This document shows, in pieces, positions 11,759 through 21,382 of a DNA stretch of 64,000 nucleotides. The first letter of the stretch is position 1, and every line of letters starts with the position of its first letter. Below the pieces are notes generated by a model. That model made no database searches. It saw nothing but the letters and a program-made list of their open reading frames with translations, and was not told the origin of the DNA. A program made the position numbers and the translations under genes. Origin of the DNA: Gnomoniopsis sp. IMI 355080 (Eukaryota; Ascomycota; Sordariomycetes; Diaporthales; Gnomoniaceae); assembly GCA_027946555.1 (NCBI GenBank), contig JAPEVC010000061.1:62001-126000 (forward strand). Reading direction: 5' to 3'.

Positions 11759-12463
11759 TGATCAATTCGTTGGGCAAGGACTCAAAATCTCAGTTCACAT
11801 CTCTCATTGCTCACTACACATTCCATACAAACGACTGTTCGATATTGAATAGAGCCACCGTCAAGTATGATAGGCTAATGGATAATCGTCGCGAACGTGG
11901 GTCAGATGGATGTCCAAGACAGGCCTACCATGAGGCTTCAATTAATATATCCGTACAATTCCAAGTTGTTAGACGGTGTGGAAAATATCTTGTAGGAAGT
12001 ACAGTCCTTACGCGAATGAAGACTGTGCCTTTGTCCTTATACTGATAAAGAACACGGATATTCGGCTTTTCAATGACCGTTACTAGCAACAGCAGTCATT
12101 GTGAAATATCATAATCTTTGAGTCGTTTTGAACTAGTTACATACACAGGAGTTCCCGTGTCGGGCATATTCCGCTAAGATCTCGGCCGCATTATATTCAT
12201 TGTCACTATCTACGTTGGTACACGGTTCGATCGGCAAAAATTCAATGTCACATGCGGCATGAGCCCGGCTTTTGAACTGCGACCCCCCCCCCCGGCGCGC
12301 GCATGCATGCAGACATTGAGAATCCTTCATAAGACAAACCGCCTGGCCCAATTGTGATACTGTTGCTTTCATTGCGTCTCTTACTTTGGCGATCTAGGGT
12401 ACAGCCAATGAAGCAGCATTCGCGATCGCTTTTGCGCCACTTCCTGGGCTCACATCCCTGAAA
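11759..12463. other. Intergenic with C11 run and alternating purine-pyrimidine tract
   Basis: No supported gene. A run of 11 C at 12283-12293 is followed directly by 17 bp of strictly alternating purine-pyrimidine (12295-12311, GCGCGCGCATGCATGCA), a potential Z-DNA-forming element. It lies about 150 bp upstream of the broken membrane-protein gene. Confidence 0.6.
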
Positions 12464-13985
12464 ATGAAGCTCTACGCGCTCGACGAATACCATGACGATC
12501 TTGTCGACCTCATTATTAGCTTCCTCTTGGTGGCTTTGGCAACACTGGCTGTGGTGTTTCGATGTTGGGCAAGGAGGATCCGGGGAGCCGCGTTGTGGTA
12601 CGATGATTGGTTGAGTATTGGGGCACTCGTTATCTTATGGGCACTGGTCGGCGATCAGGTTGCAGGTGAGATCCGACGCTTATTGGCTTTGATGAGACTC
12701 GGGAAATCATCTATACTATTTAAGTGTACCGACAATAACGCACATGGCAGATGGAAAACTGGGCATACGAACTCACACGTCGGATTTACCAGTGGAAAAT
12801 CTGGAGACGATGCTTAAGGTCGGTGAAATAACAACAGCAACAAACTCCCCCCCCCCCTTACCAAGAGAACAAGAAACATCCAAGCTCCGGAGCTGCCCTC
12901 AGTAAACCATACCTTTCCGTGTAAACTAATTACCTACTTTCCAGGTCTTATTCTCGGGCCAGCTCCTCTACTCCGTCTGTTTGCTATTAGCAAAATCATC
13001 TTACGTGTTCTTTTACCGCCGCATCTTTATCACCAAATCTTTCAAGAGAGCAGCTCTCATTGTTCAAGCCGTCATAGTGGCGTAGTTCATCGCGAATGTC
13101 CTACAAATTTTTCTTGTTTGCAAACCCTTGGTATCGAACTGGAAGGTGACGGTCACCTCAACCTGCGGGCCTCGACCAACGATATATGCTATAATGGGTT
13201 CCATAAATGTTGCCACGGACGTCGCACTCATGGTTTTGCCAGTCCCTTATATCCGACAGCTTCATATAAACAAGTCATCCAAGGTCGGCGTATCGCTTAC
13301 GTTCTTGGTCGGTCTTCTGTTTGTACAATACCTGCCACCTGTATTCTTATCTTACTGTCAAAGGTTCCAAGAAAAGCATCTGACATGACCAAGTATATGT
13401 GCGGCAAGTATCTCCCGAACTATCGAGGTCTCCGGTCTCGATATTACGGACCCAAGCTACGAGCTGCTGACCACCAATCTCTGGTCGACAATCGAGCCGG
13501 CGGCGCTCATCGCCAACTCGTGCGTTCCTTTACTGCGGGGTCCTCTACAGATTCTATTCTCCAGATGCTGGGCCCGAACGCGATGTACCAAGTTTCCGGG
13601 AAGTTCCACCAGTATGTTCAGAAACGCGCAATCCAAGTCCCAGACACGGTGGACAATCAAAAGTAGAACTGCCGCAACGGGTGAAGGTGCCGTGCCGATA
13701 TCGCAAAGCCGCATTGTCTTCGACGAAGAGGCTGACGCCCCCAGAACGGAGAAGGATGGAGCAAGTGCTTCGACCATTGATGGATTTACGAAAACGATCA
13801 TAACCGCCGCGGGTGCAGAGCGACGCAGCGATATTGAACTGGGCGATTTGGGCAAGGAAGTTATCCACGTGAGGCAGGATTGGGTTGTTTGGAATGATCA
13901 ACATTCGAAGCCAAGCTTAGAAGAAAATGCTGCAAAGAGCAATCCATACTGTCAGATCGACGGCCAGAGGGGTGGTTATGTGTGA
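12464..13985 (+). pseudogene. Broken PTH11-type/fungal rhodopsin-domain integral membrane protein
   Basis: Exon 1 (12464-12665) gives the first membrane helix and the hallmark WYDDWLSIGAL. Exon 2 (12751-12818) follows an 85-nt intron. Exon 3 starts at 12945 after a 126-nt intron and encodes LFSGQLLYSVCLLLAKSSYV and FFYRRIF, both typical of the family. The frame then hits TAG at 13083-13085, where relatives normally have Trp (V-A-stop-F-I-A-N-V-L-Q), so a single G-to-A change of TGG explains it. Coding-like sequence continues (IFLVCKPL, NVATDVALMVLPVPYI). It shifts frame near 13320 and again near 13400, reaching TNLWSTIEPAALIANSCVPL, and ends in a hydrophilic tail with a stop at 13983-13985. 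At least one nonsense change and two frameshifts make this a pseudogene. Intact members are seven-helix plasma-membrane proteins, some of them GPCR-like. Confidence 0.75.
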
Positions 13986-15683
13986 GAGTGTTGATATTCC
14001 CACGTGGCTTAGCGTGTTTCCCGAATCGCCTATCATTAGCATATGTCCTGAAGTGGTGATATATTCAACAAATGAAATTTTGGAATTGAGTGTAGATGTC
14101 TCTGATAGTGAAGTGTCTGTCTTTCCCGCTCGTTTAATTATAAGAAATACTTTTCAGGATTAAGGTAAGATCGCTCGATAAGCTATTGAGGTAGATTAGA
14201 AGGAACGGACTGAATTCCCTAAGAATTACCTGAAATAGGAGGCAAAAATGGCAAAGCCGACGCAGGATAAGGCTTTTCATATAGATTACAAGCAGCTCCC
14301 GTCGAAGGCAGCTTAAAATCTGGGAATGGGTCTTCATATAAATTGTTTACATTGATCGAGCAGGTTTATGTTTCAAACTATCATTCATAGATATCTATAG
14401 CTCCTATATGGCACGGCTTATTCAATTAGACTAAGCCCAAGGCTGCTATATCAGAAGAGCAGCTGTATTGAAACCAGATCTGAAGGTATGGCTTACCGCT
14501 AAACTTAGTACTGAGCTAGACATGACGTTACTCCAGGCAATGCTTCCTAACCAGGCAAATTTGCAGCCTGCTGTGGGAAATTTTGTCCATCGACGGGGCC
14601 ACGGTCAGGCCCCAGTTGCAAATTCTAGTAAGTGAACGCAGCAAGGTCAGACGCCTCTCTCTGAGGTGTTGGGGAAACATGTTGGCTTCTCTGATGGCCT
14701 TGCGGACTAGGTACGAGGTTCACATTTAGAGGAAAAAAACGACAATTGTGACAATCTAAAAGCGCGACATACTATTGATCGAGCCAGTGCAATCCATTCT
14801 ATCGCACCCAATGAAGCGATCAGAAAGAATGGTCTATCGAACGTCTAGCGTTGGGCTTTGGGAAGGACTGCCATCCGTCTAGACGGTGTATACGGATTCA
14901 TGAGGCTGTTCGCGAAGGAGCTTCGGAATCTTCCACTGGTGGAACAGGTCGATTACAGCATGTTTTGCGGAAGTCTGGAGCAAACCCCAGTACCTCTGTT
15001 CGTACGTAGAGGGTGCTGTATAGCGTGCAAGATGTAACAGGAGAAGAAAGACGATATATTGTCTATAGGTACAGAAGGAAGAAAGGAAGCTATCGTCGCA
15101 GATCCACTGCTGTGAATGATGTCGATTCCAAGACCCTAACCCGTGGTCAGTATGAATATGTCAACAGCCTCCGAGAAAAGACCTCCACTTGTATGAAGTA
15201 TGGCAACGTTAGCTACACTGTTCGGACTACCTAGGTATATCAAGGAATTGCAACACCTTGAATTATACTGCCACCCAGCTGCTATAGCTCTTCAGCTTTC
15301 CTACCTAGACTGCAAACCCTGGAGCGGAGTAGACTCTCACTGGGGGGACTGCTTGGCATTGCGGCGCATGTTGGTCTTTTTCCGTCGCCCCCGGCCTCCT
15401 TCATGCCCCAGGGTGGGCTTTCCACTCTTCCTCTTGCATTTCAATCCTGCATCTTCCTCCACTCAACGTCTTTATGCCTCTGGAATGAACAGGCGCCCGA
15501 GCCCCAGCATGGCTACATTTTGGTCATCACACCCGTTCAAGGCGGTTTACACTATATATTTTTTGCTCAAAACGCCGGTACATGGGTTCGCTCTGTTTCT
15601 CCGCTTTCCTAGGAAGCCTTCGCACCCAGACTGTAAGCAAACAAGATTTGTCATCTGCAGCAACGAATTCAAATAGATTTCTA
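13986..15683. other. Intergenic, partly AT-rich
   Basis: 14.0-14.5 kb is AT-rich with frequent TpA steps and may be a worn repeat. No gene with motifs or convincing splicing is seen. One TACCTAGGTA copy lies at 15228-15237. An in-frame upstream ATG for the next gene exists at 15582. Confidence 0.55.
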
Positions 15684-16721
15684 ATGAAACTATTAGGGAA
15701 CGCCAAGCTGAGCCTGTACAGCGCTATTTTACGCACTGTGTTTCAGTACTGCACTGTTACTCGAACTCGACACCTTTATGACGATGATCCTGTCAAGGCA
15801 AAAGATGGGTTTGCAAAGATCGACCCGCCAGAGGATGGCTTTTTCCTCGGCACCTTGGCACCTACAACCACTGTGAGGCCGGCCGTTGTGAAAGGAGTAT
15901 GGCTGCCCAGCCCCATCGCCTCAAAAGGCCCCGAGCTTGACAAGGAAAAGGTTATCATCCATTTTCCTGGTGGCGCTTTCGTCATGACATTCGGTCATCG
16001 GAGTGCAGGACGTCCAGCATCAGACTTATTCGCGAAACATCTCCAAACAAACAAGCTTCTGTGGGCTCAATACCGCCTCGCAGCCGATGAAGCAACCTGC
16101 TTCCCGGCAGCGGTTCAGGATGCTGTTACCTATTACCACTACGTTCTATCTCTGGGTGTACACCCAAAGAACGTCATCATATCTGGTGATTCAGCAGGAG
16201 GCAATGTTGTCATTGCATTAATGCGCTACCTCGAAACAGAAAGATCAACTGGACAATCATCCAGCGGCCTCTCCACCCATCACGAGCCACTTCCCATGCC
16301 CGGTGGTGCTATCGTCTTTTCTCCTTGGGTCCATGTGACATCGCACGCAGGTGAGGACTACGAGAAATGCAGTAATATTGAAGCGGACATTTTGACCGGA
16401 TCGCTGTTACAATGGGGAGCAGATTCATATTTGCCACGAAGTTGGGAAGGAGCCGTGCCTGAAGCATACGTCTCACCATTGCACCACCCCTTCAAGACAT
16501 CCATTCCTCTCTATATCCATGCTGGGGCGACTGAAGCTTTCTTCCAGGATATATTAACCTTTTCGGAGGAGATGGCACAGATGGACGGTAATCAAGTGCG
16601 TTTCTGTGCTACGGCCAAGGCACCACACGATCTACTGATGACACATGCTTCATTCGGCCTGACAGAGGAGTTTCGAGTTGCACTGGATGGTGCGCACGCG
16701 TTCTTCGAAGACAAAGAATGA
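15684..16721 (+). CDS. Alpha/beta hydrolase, hormone-sensitive-lipase-type esterase
   Basis: Single exon, 345 residues from the ATG at 15684; an in-frame ATG at 15582 would add 34 residues of unlikely sequence. The oxyanion-hole motif of the HSL family appears as HFPGGAF (about residue 92, variant of HGGG). The nucleophile elbow is GDSAGGN with Ser170. The catalytic His is in APHD (His315). The acid lies in GATEAFFQD (Glu284 or Asp289, not resolved). This is the alpha/beta-hydrolase-3 layout used by small-ester and lactone hydrolases, and similar enzymes serve in some polyketide pathways. There is no signal peptide, although a hydrophobic stretch near the N-terminus may associate with membrane. 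It is followed by a methyltransferase gene on the same strand 560 bp away. The substrate is unknown. Confidence 0.85.
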   Translation: MKLLGNAKLSLYSAILRTVFQYCTVTRTRHLYDDDPVKAKDGFAKIDPPEDGFFLGTLAPTTTVRPAVVKGVWLPSPIASKGPELDKEKVIIHFPGGAFVMTFGHRSAGRPASDLFAKHLQTNKLLWAQYRLAADEATCFPAAVQDAVTYYHYVLSLGVHPKNVIISGDSAGGNVVIALMRYLETERSTGQSSSGLSTHHEPLPMPGGAIVFSPWVHVTSHAGEDYEKCSNIEADILTGSLLQWGADSYLPRSWEGAVPEAYVSPLHHPFKTSIPLYIHAGATEAFFQDILTFSEEMAQMDGNQVRFCATAKAPHDLLMTHASFGLTEEFRVALDGAHAFFEDKE

Positions 16722-17138
16722 TATTTCTACTCTTCTCGCAGCCATGATCATAATCGCAAATTCTTCGTACTGCGATTGAGCGATGTCACAAGGCACTACT
16801 GGTGCATCCATACTCCCACTGATTTTGTTTCCGTCTGTCAAATGATACGAGTCGGTATTCACGGGTGTGCGGAACCAGAATAATGCATCGTAGATGCTGT
16901 CCCCATCAGTTGGGAAGCCTGCCATGAAATTTGGCAGCTAGCTCATCATCAAGGTTGCATCTGTTGGTGACATTCTCTGCTGTGCCACCCGAAAAGCGAC
17001 CGCAACATCCTGGCAGCCTACCCACCCAGGCAGGTACTCTTCACCCTCGTTCGAGGGGTACGTGAACAGATATCGTTGAGACATGCAACCTTGACGTAGG
17101 CACTCTGAAAATGCAGATCCAAAACATTTAGGCCCCAC
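16650..17138 (-). pseudogene. Candidate broken gene of unknown family
   Basis: One minus-strand frame runs about 160 codons with a single stop (TAG at 16938-16940). It reads naturally on both sides: SQRYLFTYPSNEGEEYLPGW before the stop, DSIYDALFWFRTPVNTDSYH and MDAPVVPCDIAQSQYEEFAI after it. Such a low stop density is unlikely by chance. No intron signals surround the stop. The far end overlaps about 70 bp of the esterase 3' end, so the gene may have been truncated by whatever placed them together. I do not recognise the family. Confidence 0.35.
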
Positions 17139-17278
17139 ACTCGCAACATAGCATACGCCTTCTCAATCAAGCGCATCTAGGTTCTCGCTGTGTCCGTAAT
17201 AAACTACTTTCTGACATGCCATTTCACTGAAGGCAGCTCGACACCTACCATTCGCATTCACGCCCGACCACGCCGATC

Positions 17279-18577
17279 ATGACAACTGGATACCAAACTA
17301 TGACCCCTAACGCTGAGGCGCCAAAGGTTGACTATGTATTCACCCGGGATTTTCTAGATAACAATCGGTGGGCAATCCCTGCCTAACGCTTGTTCCGCCA
17401 TCTCTGCGAAGATCGGACTATTAACCATATCTTGAGCAGCATCAATCTAATGCACACCCTCTGGTCAAAGATCTTTGGCTACAATATTCACCCGAAGATT
17501 CCCGTGGACATACCCGACTTGCGTGTGGCTGACGTTGGAACTGGAACAGGGCATGTTGAGGCTTCCGGGTTCTGCTGTTGCAAGTGGCTCAACTGACAAC
17601 TAGAAATCAGCATATGGCTCTTTGACGTCCATAATTCGGTTCCGTCGGCTCGCCTAGAGGGTTTCGATATCTCTTTCGCTGCTGCTCCCCCTACCGAAAC
17701 ACTACCATCGAACGTCACGTTCAGGCATTGGGATGTGACCCAAGATTTGCCCGAAGACCTTGTTGGCGTCTTCGATATCGTTCACGTCCGGTTTTTTGCC
17801 TTCGTTCTGATGAACGACCAAGTACAGCCTGTTCTAGCGCGGCTCTTCAAGATGCTCAGTAAGCCACTTTTCTCCCCGCCCCCTTTTCTTCTTGTGTTCT
17901 TATAGAGGTGATTCTTTCAATTTCGGGGTCATCCTACGAAACGCGAAGGTCAGAGGGGGTGCCGCATAGTTCCGTCTAATAAGCGTCGAATGTTACTCTG
18001 GTTGATTCACAGCCCTGCGCGCTTAACTCGCGTGTGTTCAAGAGCGAGAATATGGGTCTGCCAGGCTCCGGACTGGGGTCGCTTCGCGAGCTGAACCTCA
18101 GCAATCGCACGCCACACGGTGCACCAAGATTATAGCCACTTTTCTAACATCGTAGCTGACGATAAAACAACAGAACCTGGCGGCTACCTCCAATGGGGGG
18201 ACCCCGATATCGAGTCGATCCGGTTCGACAAGACAAAACCTGAAGCCAAGACAGAGAACATGTCTGAAATGTTCAAGTTGCTGGCTGTACAAGATCCGCG
18301 TCTAAGGCCAACTTGGGTCACAAAGCTGCCAGATATGTACAAAGCCGCGGGCTTTGTCGAAATCGAGACAGATAAAAACGACTGTGCACCTCACATGGCG
18401 TTTCTCCTCCACGAATGTGGGCTTATGATACACGAGCTCATCTATCGCAAGACTAAAAACGAAAGGATGCAACATGAATTGGGTCGTTTGCTTCCTTTGG
18501 CCGTAGATGAGACGAGAAATGGGGCCTACACGACTGCTGTGCGCTGGACGGTGGTCGGAAGGAAACCAAAAGCTTGA
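17279..18577 (+). CDS. SAM-dependent methyltransferase, UMTA/LaeA-like
   Basis: Exons 17279-17367, 17440-17550, 17611-17858 and 18174-18577; 283 residues. SAM-binding motif I is VADVGTGTG (residues 59-67). It is preceded by the FTRDFLDNNRINL and IFGYNIHPKIP signature common to fungal UMTA-type methyltransferases. Later motifs include FDIVHVRFFAF and KPGGYLQWGD (post-motif beta-strand). The first splice rescues an in-frame TAA. Intron 2 (17551-17610) fits only with a GC donor (GG/GCATGT...CTGAC...CAG), which restores GTGTGIWL. Intron 3 is long (315 nt) and could hide a small exon. This family methylates small molecules in many fungal secondary-metabolite pathways and includes the regulator LaeA, so either role is possible. 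It sits between an esterase and a GPCR gene. Confidence 0.85.
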
Positions 18578-20092
18578 CCATATGGGCAGGTACGACCGGA
18601 GTATTATTCGATGGGTATTGCTAGAAGCAGATGAGCGTCTGAGAGCTTTTCAACTCTCCTCAACATTGATGGCCATCAACAAGAAACATCATATTTTTCT
18701 ACACGTTTGAAGTTACCTGTTTGTATACCAATGTAGTTAACACATAATCTACAGCTAGGCATCTAAGGTATCCGCCTCGTTCCGAGGTAGTCTAACAGAC
18801 CAATATTTGACGAAATTCCCTCTAATTTACAGGCAATTCAACTGCATAATCTTTTGCTGTAAGCAATAAGTAACAACTCCTTCGCGTCATGGGCCAACTC
18901 ATAGCGGATTTCCCGGGGATAGCAATATTGGACGAGCCACGCAGCAATGTCCGAGTGATCCTCCACAAGGACCGTCAACACTTCAAGATTTACAAGGCAT
19001 GGTGCGATATCGTGCAAGAAGGAATCTTTGAACGTGCAGGATGGACTTTGGAGCGATTAAAGGAGCGTTGTGGCTGTCACAGAAACTCGATTTCAGGGTG
19101 TGGGAATACCGTGTTGCGCTATCCAACCACTGTATTGTCAGGTTTCTATGCCCGAGGTATACCGTGTAAATACTGCTTGAAATCATAAACTGCGCGAGCT
19201 CTGTGCGCCTTTTACCTCTGAAATGGCGCAATTCCTTCAGTGCGTACAGGCCTAAAGAGTGTATACCTTCAAAGGCGCGAATAGTTTGAAGTCGCTTAGA
19301 GCGGTAAGCCGCACAAATTACAGTGAGCCATATCTAAACACACATTATATATAAATATATTCGGAGAGGTATATACCTTCCGGAACGACGTAAGAAGGCT
19401 AAAGTACGCAAAGTCTGGAGTACGGATGCTATAAATAGGGCGTATTAGCTTACATTGCCTCGACGTAAACATTAGCCATTAGATATATCCTTCCCGTCTT
19501 CTCTTGTATTAAGAACCTGTTCGTTAAAGCTTCTATTAGCCTAAGGAGTTCGTACATAACAGAACTCCCTCCCAGGGACTAATGTCAACTTCATGAAACA
19601 TCACATGGGTTGACACAATCAAGCGTACGTCATTCAGGACGACGTTTGTGACGGAAGCAGGATTCGTGAAATCCGTACCTAAACACCTGAAAGCGGATGA
19701 TGAGGTATAGATCTTAGAGGAGGTAATGTTTTAACAACTGACATTCGGCCGGACGGAAGGACGGACTTCTTCAAAGTCTAAGGAATCTTCGTGGGACGAT
19801 AGAGTTACATAAGTCTAATCCTGGTGTATTAATATGTAGTCGTGGTAGTCAACTTCGAGCCGTTCGGGCAAAGGATAATAGTAAACGCACTAGTGATGGC
19901 TTCGGGCTTCAGACGCGATAGCTAGCGATTATAATTCTGATTAGGTAGGGGATCATTCCAATGCGAGGTATCGCTACTCCCTATCTACCCACCTAGGTGG
20001 AATCGCGCAAGGCTTTGTTCAAATAAGGTATCACATCCTTATTGGCGATTGCCTTTGGTAGAGATTAAGTCCGCACCCGCCCATGTAGGAAA
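18578..20092. other. Intergenic with RIP-like AT-rich tract
   Basis: A 99-codon open frame on the plus strand (18889-19188) reads somewhat like protein but has no motifs; I leave it unassigned. From about 19240 to 20060 the sequence is AT-rich with abundant TpA and, by eye, few CpA/TpG steps. This is the pattern left by repeat-induced point mutation on an old transposon or duplicated gene. No transposase or terminal repeats are recognisable. CACCTAGGTG occurs near 19990. Confidence 0.55.
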
Positions 20093-21382
20093 TTAGTCTC
20101 CCGAATCAATTCTCTCCTTGGAACTCCCGTAAAGCTCCCTCAGATCCCGCTTCAGTATCTGCCTCAACTCCCGATTCAGCCCATACGTGATCGCATTTGC
20201 AAAGCCGACAAATTGCGTGGAGCATTGCAACGCGGCCAGAACTTGACTAGATGACGGCTTTCCACTGGCCTCGAGCACGCGGTTGGTAAGTCCTGGTATC
20301 CATAGAATGATGTACATAATGGGATAGCCATTGAGAAGAAGCATTCGCTTGATTGCAGTTTCCACGGAAGCATCCGACCTTTGGCCTGATAGATTCCCTT
20401 GGCCACGCTTTATTGTTGATGTTGAACTAGTAGACGCTGTCATCAATTCGTTCTGGGTGATCGCATGCTGGCACCGTGGGCATATAATATTTGGCGATAT
20501 CCCTAAGCTCTCCGTCGGAACTGTCATTTTCGAAGAACCCAAGATATGCTGCCATGGGGTTGGACCACCAACAGAGACAGAGTATGTGGCGTCGCAGTTC
20601 CTGAACTGAGGTAGTAGCTGTGGGTCATTCGCCCTATCTGTTGTGGGTTTGCTGGTGTACTTTCGCCTGTCGTTGGTATATTGTCGTTTGCGTTGGCTGA
20701 TGAATGCAGGTGTGATCAAAGACCTGAAATGTCGACTCAGGTATTGGTAGATGTATAAGTAGATGCATACCGTGCTAAGGATAATGAGAATTCTCCAGCC
20801 GTGTGCAAGTCCATAACGAAGATCTGGCCGGTTTTGCGAGATCCAACACCAGTTACCGCTGACTGGTTTCATTTCACCCATGGCTGTGATAGTTGTGCTA
20901 CTGATGAAAGGCATGATCCAGATGGCCAAACACGAGGCAATCTTTGTGGTCTTGGGAAGATTGTCAAGCACCGTCTTCCTTGTGACCACAGCTAGAGTCG
21001 CAAGGCTGATAGCAAGAATGGAGAAATCTGTGGCCTGGACGGAGATCTGGCCGACCCAACCGTTGAAGGTACAAGCTGTTCCCGGTTGGATATCATGAGT
21101 TGCAATGTAGATTGAACCAGAGATGCTATTATTCAGAGAGTTTATGAAATCTGGCTCATTGAAGCTATACGTTAGAGAATATTTCGTCGACTGAAGTAAG
21201 TGCGAACCGAGGAATTTGGATCCGATCTTACCGGATATTGCAAGATTGAATACCAAAACATGACGAAAGGACCGCTGTATTTTGCGGTACACGAGAAAGC
21301 ACACCAAGATAGACCCTGATCCGAGACAAGACAGCAGACTGCCGGTGAGCGTCAAGGATGACACGAGGATATCGTAGGCCAT
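20093..21382 (-). CDS. Seven-helix G-protein-coupled receptor, cAMP-receptor/Git3-like
   Basis: Exons 21232-21382 and 20093-21150 with an 81-nt intron (GTAAGA...CAG); 402 residues when spliced. The splice restores NLAISDFINSLNNSISG, the expected second-helix motif of the fungal cAMP-receptor-like/Git3 class. The intron has no stop and is a multiple of three, so unspliced mRNA would also be open. Hydrophobic helices can be placed around LTLTGSLLSCLGSGSILVCF, DFINSLNNSISGSIYIA, ILAISLATLAVV, IASCLAIWIMPF, and then ILIILSTVCIYLYIY. A long hydrophilic third intracellular loop with CPRC follows. The last pair of helices (PIMYIILWIPGL and a final helix near FVGFANAITYGL) come before a short tail. 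Such receptors act at the plasma membrane through heterotrimeric G proteins, often in carbon or nutrient sensing. The ligand is unknown. Confidence 0.85.
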   Translation of the reverse strand: MAYDILVSSLTLTGSLLSCLGSGSILVCFLVYRKIQRSFRHVLVFNLAISGKIGSKFLGSHLLQSTKYSLTYSFNEPDFINSLNNSISGSIYIATHDIQPGTACTFNGWVGQISVQATDFSILAISLATLAVVTRKTVLDNLPKTTKIASCLAIWIMPFISSTTITAMGEMKPVSGNWCWISQNRPDLRYGLAHGWRILIILSTVCIYLYIYQYLSRHFRSLITPAFISQRKRQYTNDRRKYTSKPTTDRANDPQLLPQFRNCDATYSVSVGGPTPWQHILGSSKMTVPTESLGISPNIICPRCQHAITQNELMTASTSSTSTIKRGQGNLSGQRSDASVETAIKRMLLLNGYPIMYIILWIPGLTNRVLEASGKPSSSQVLAALQCSTQFVGFANAITYGLNRELRQILKRDLRELYGSSKERIDSGD

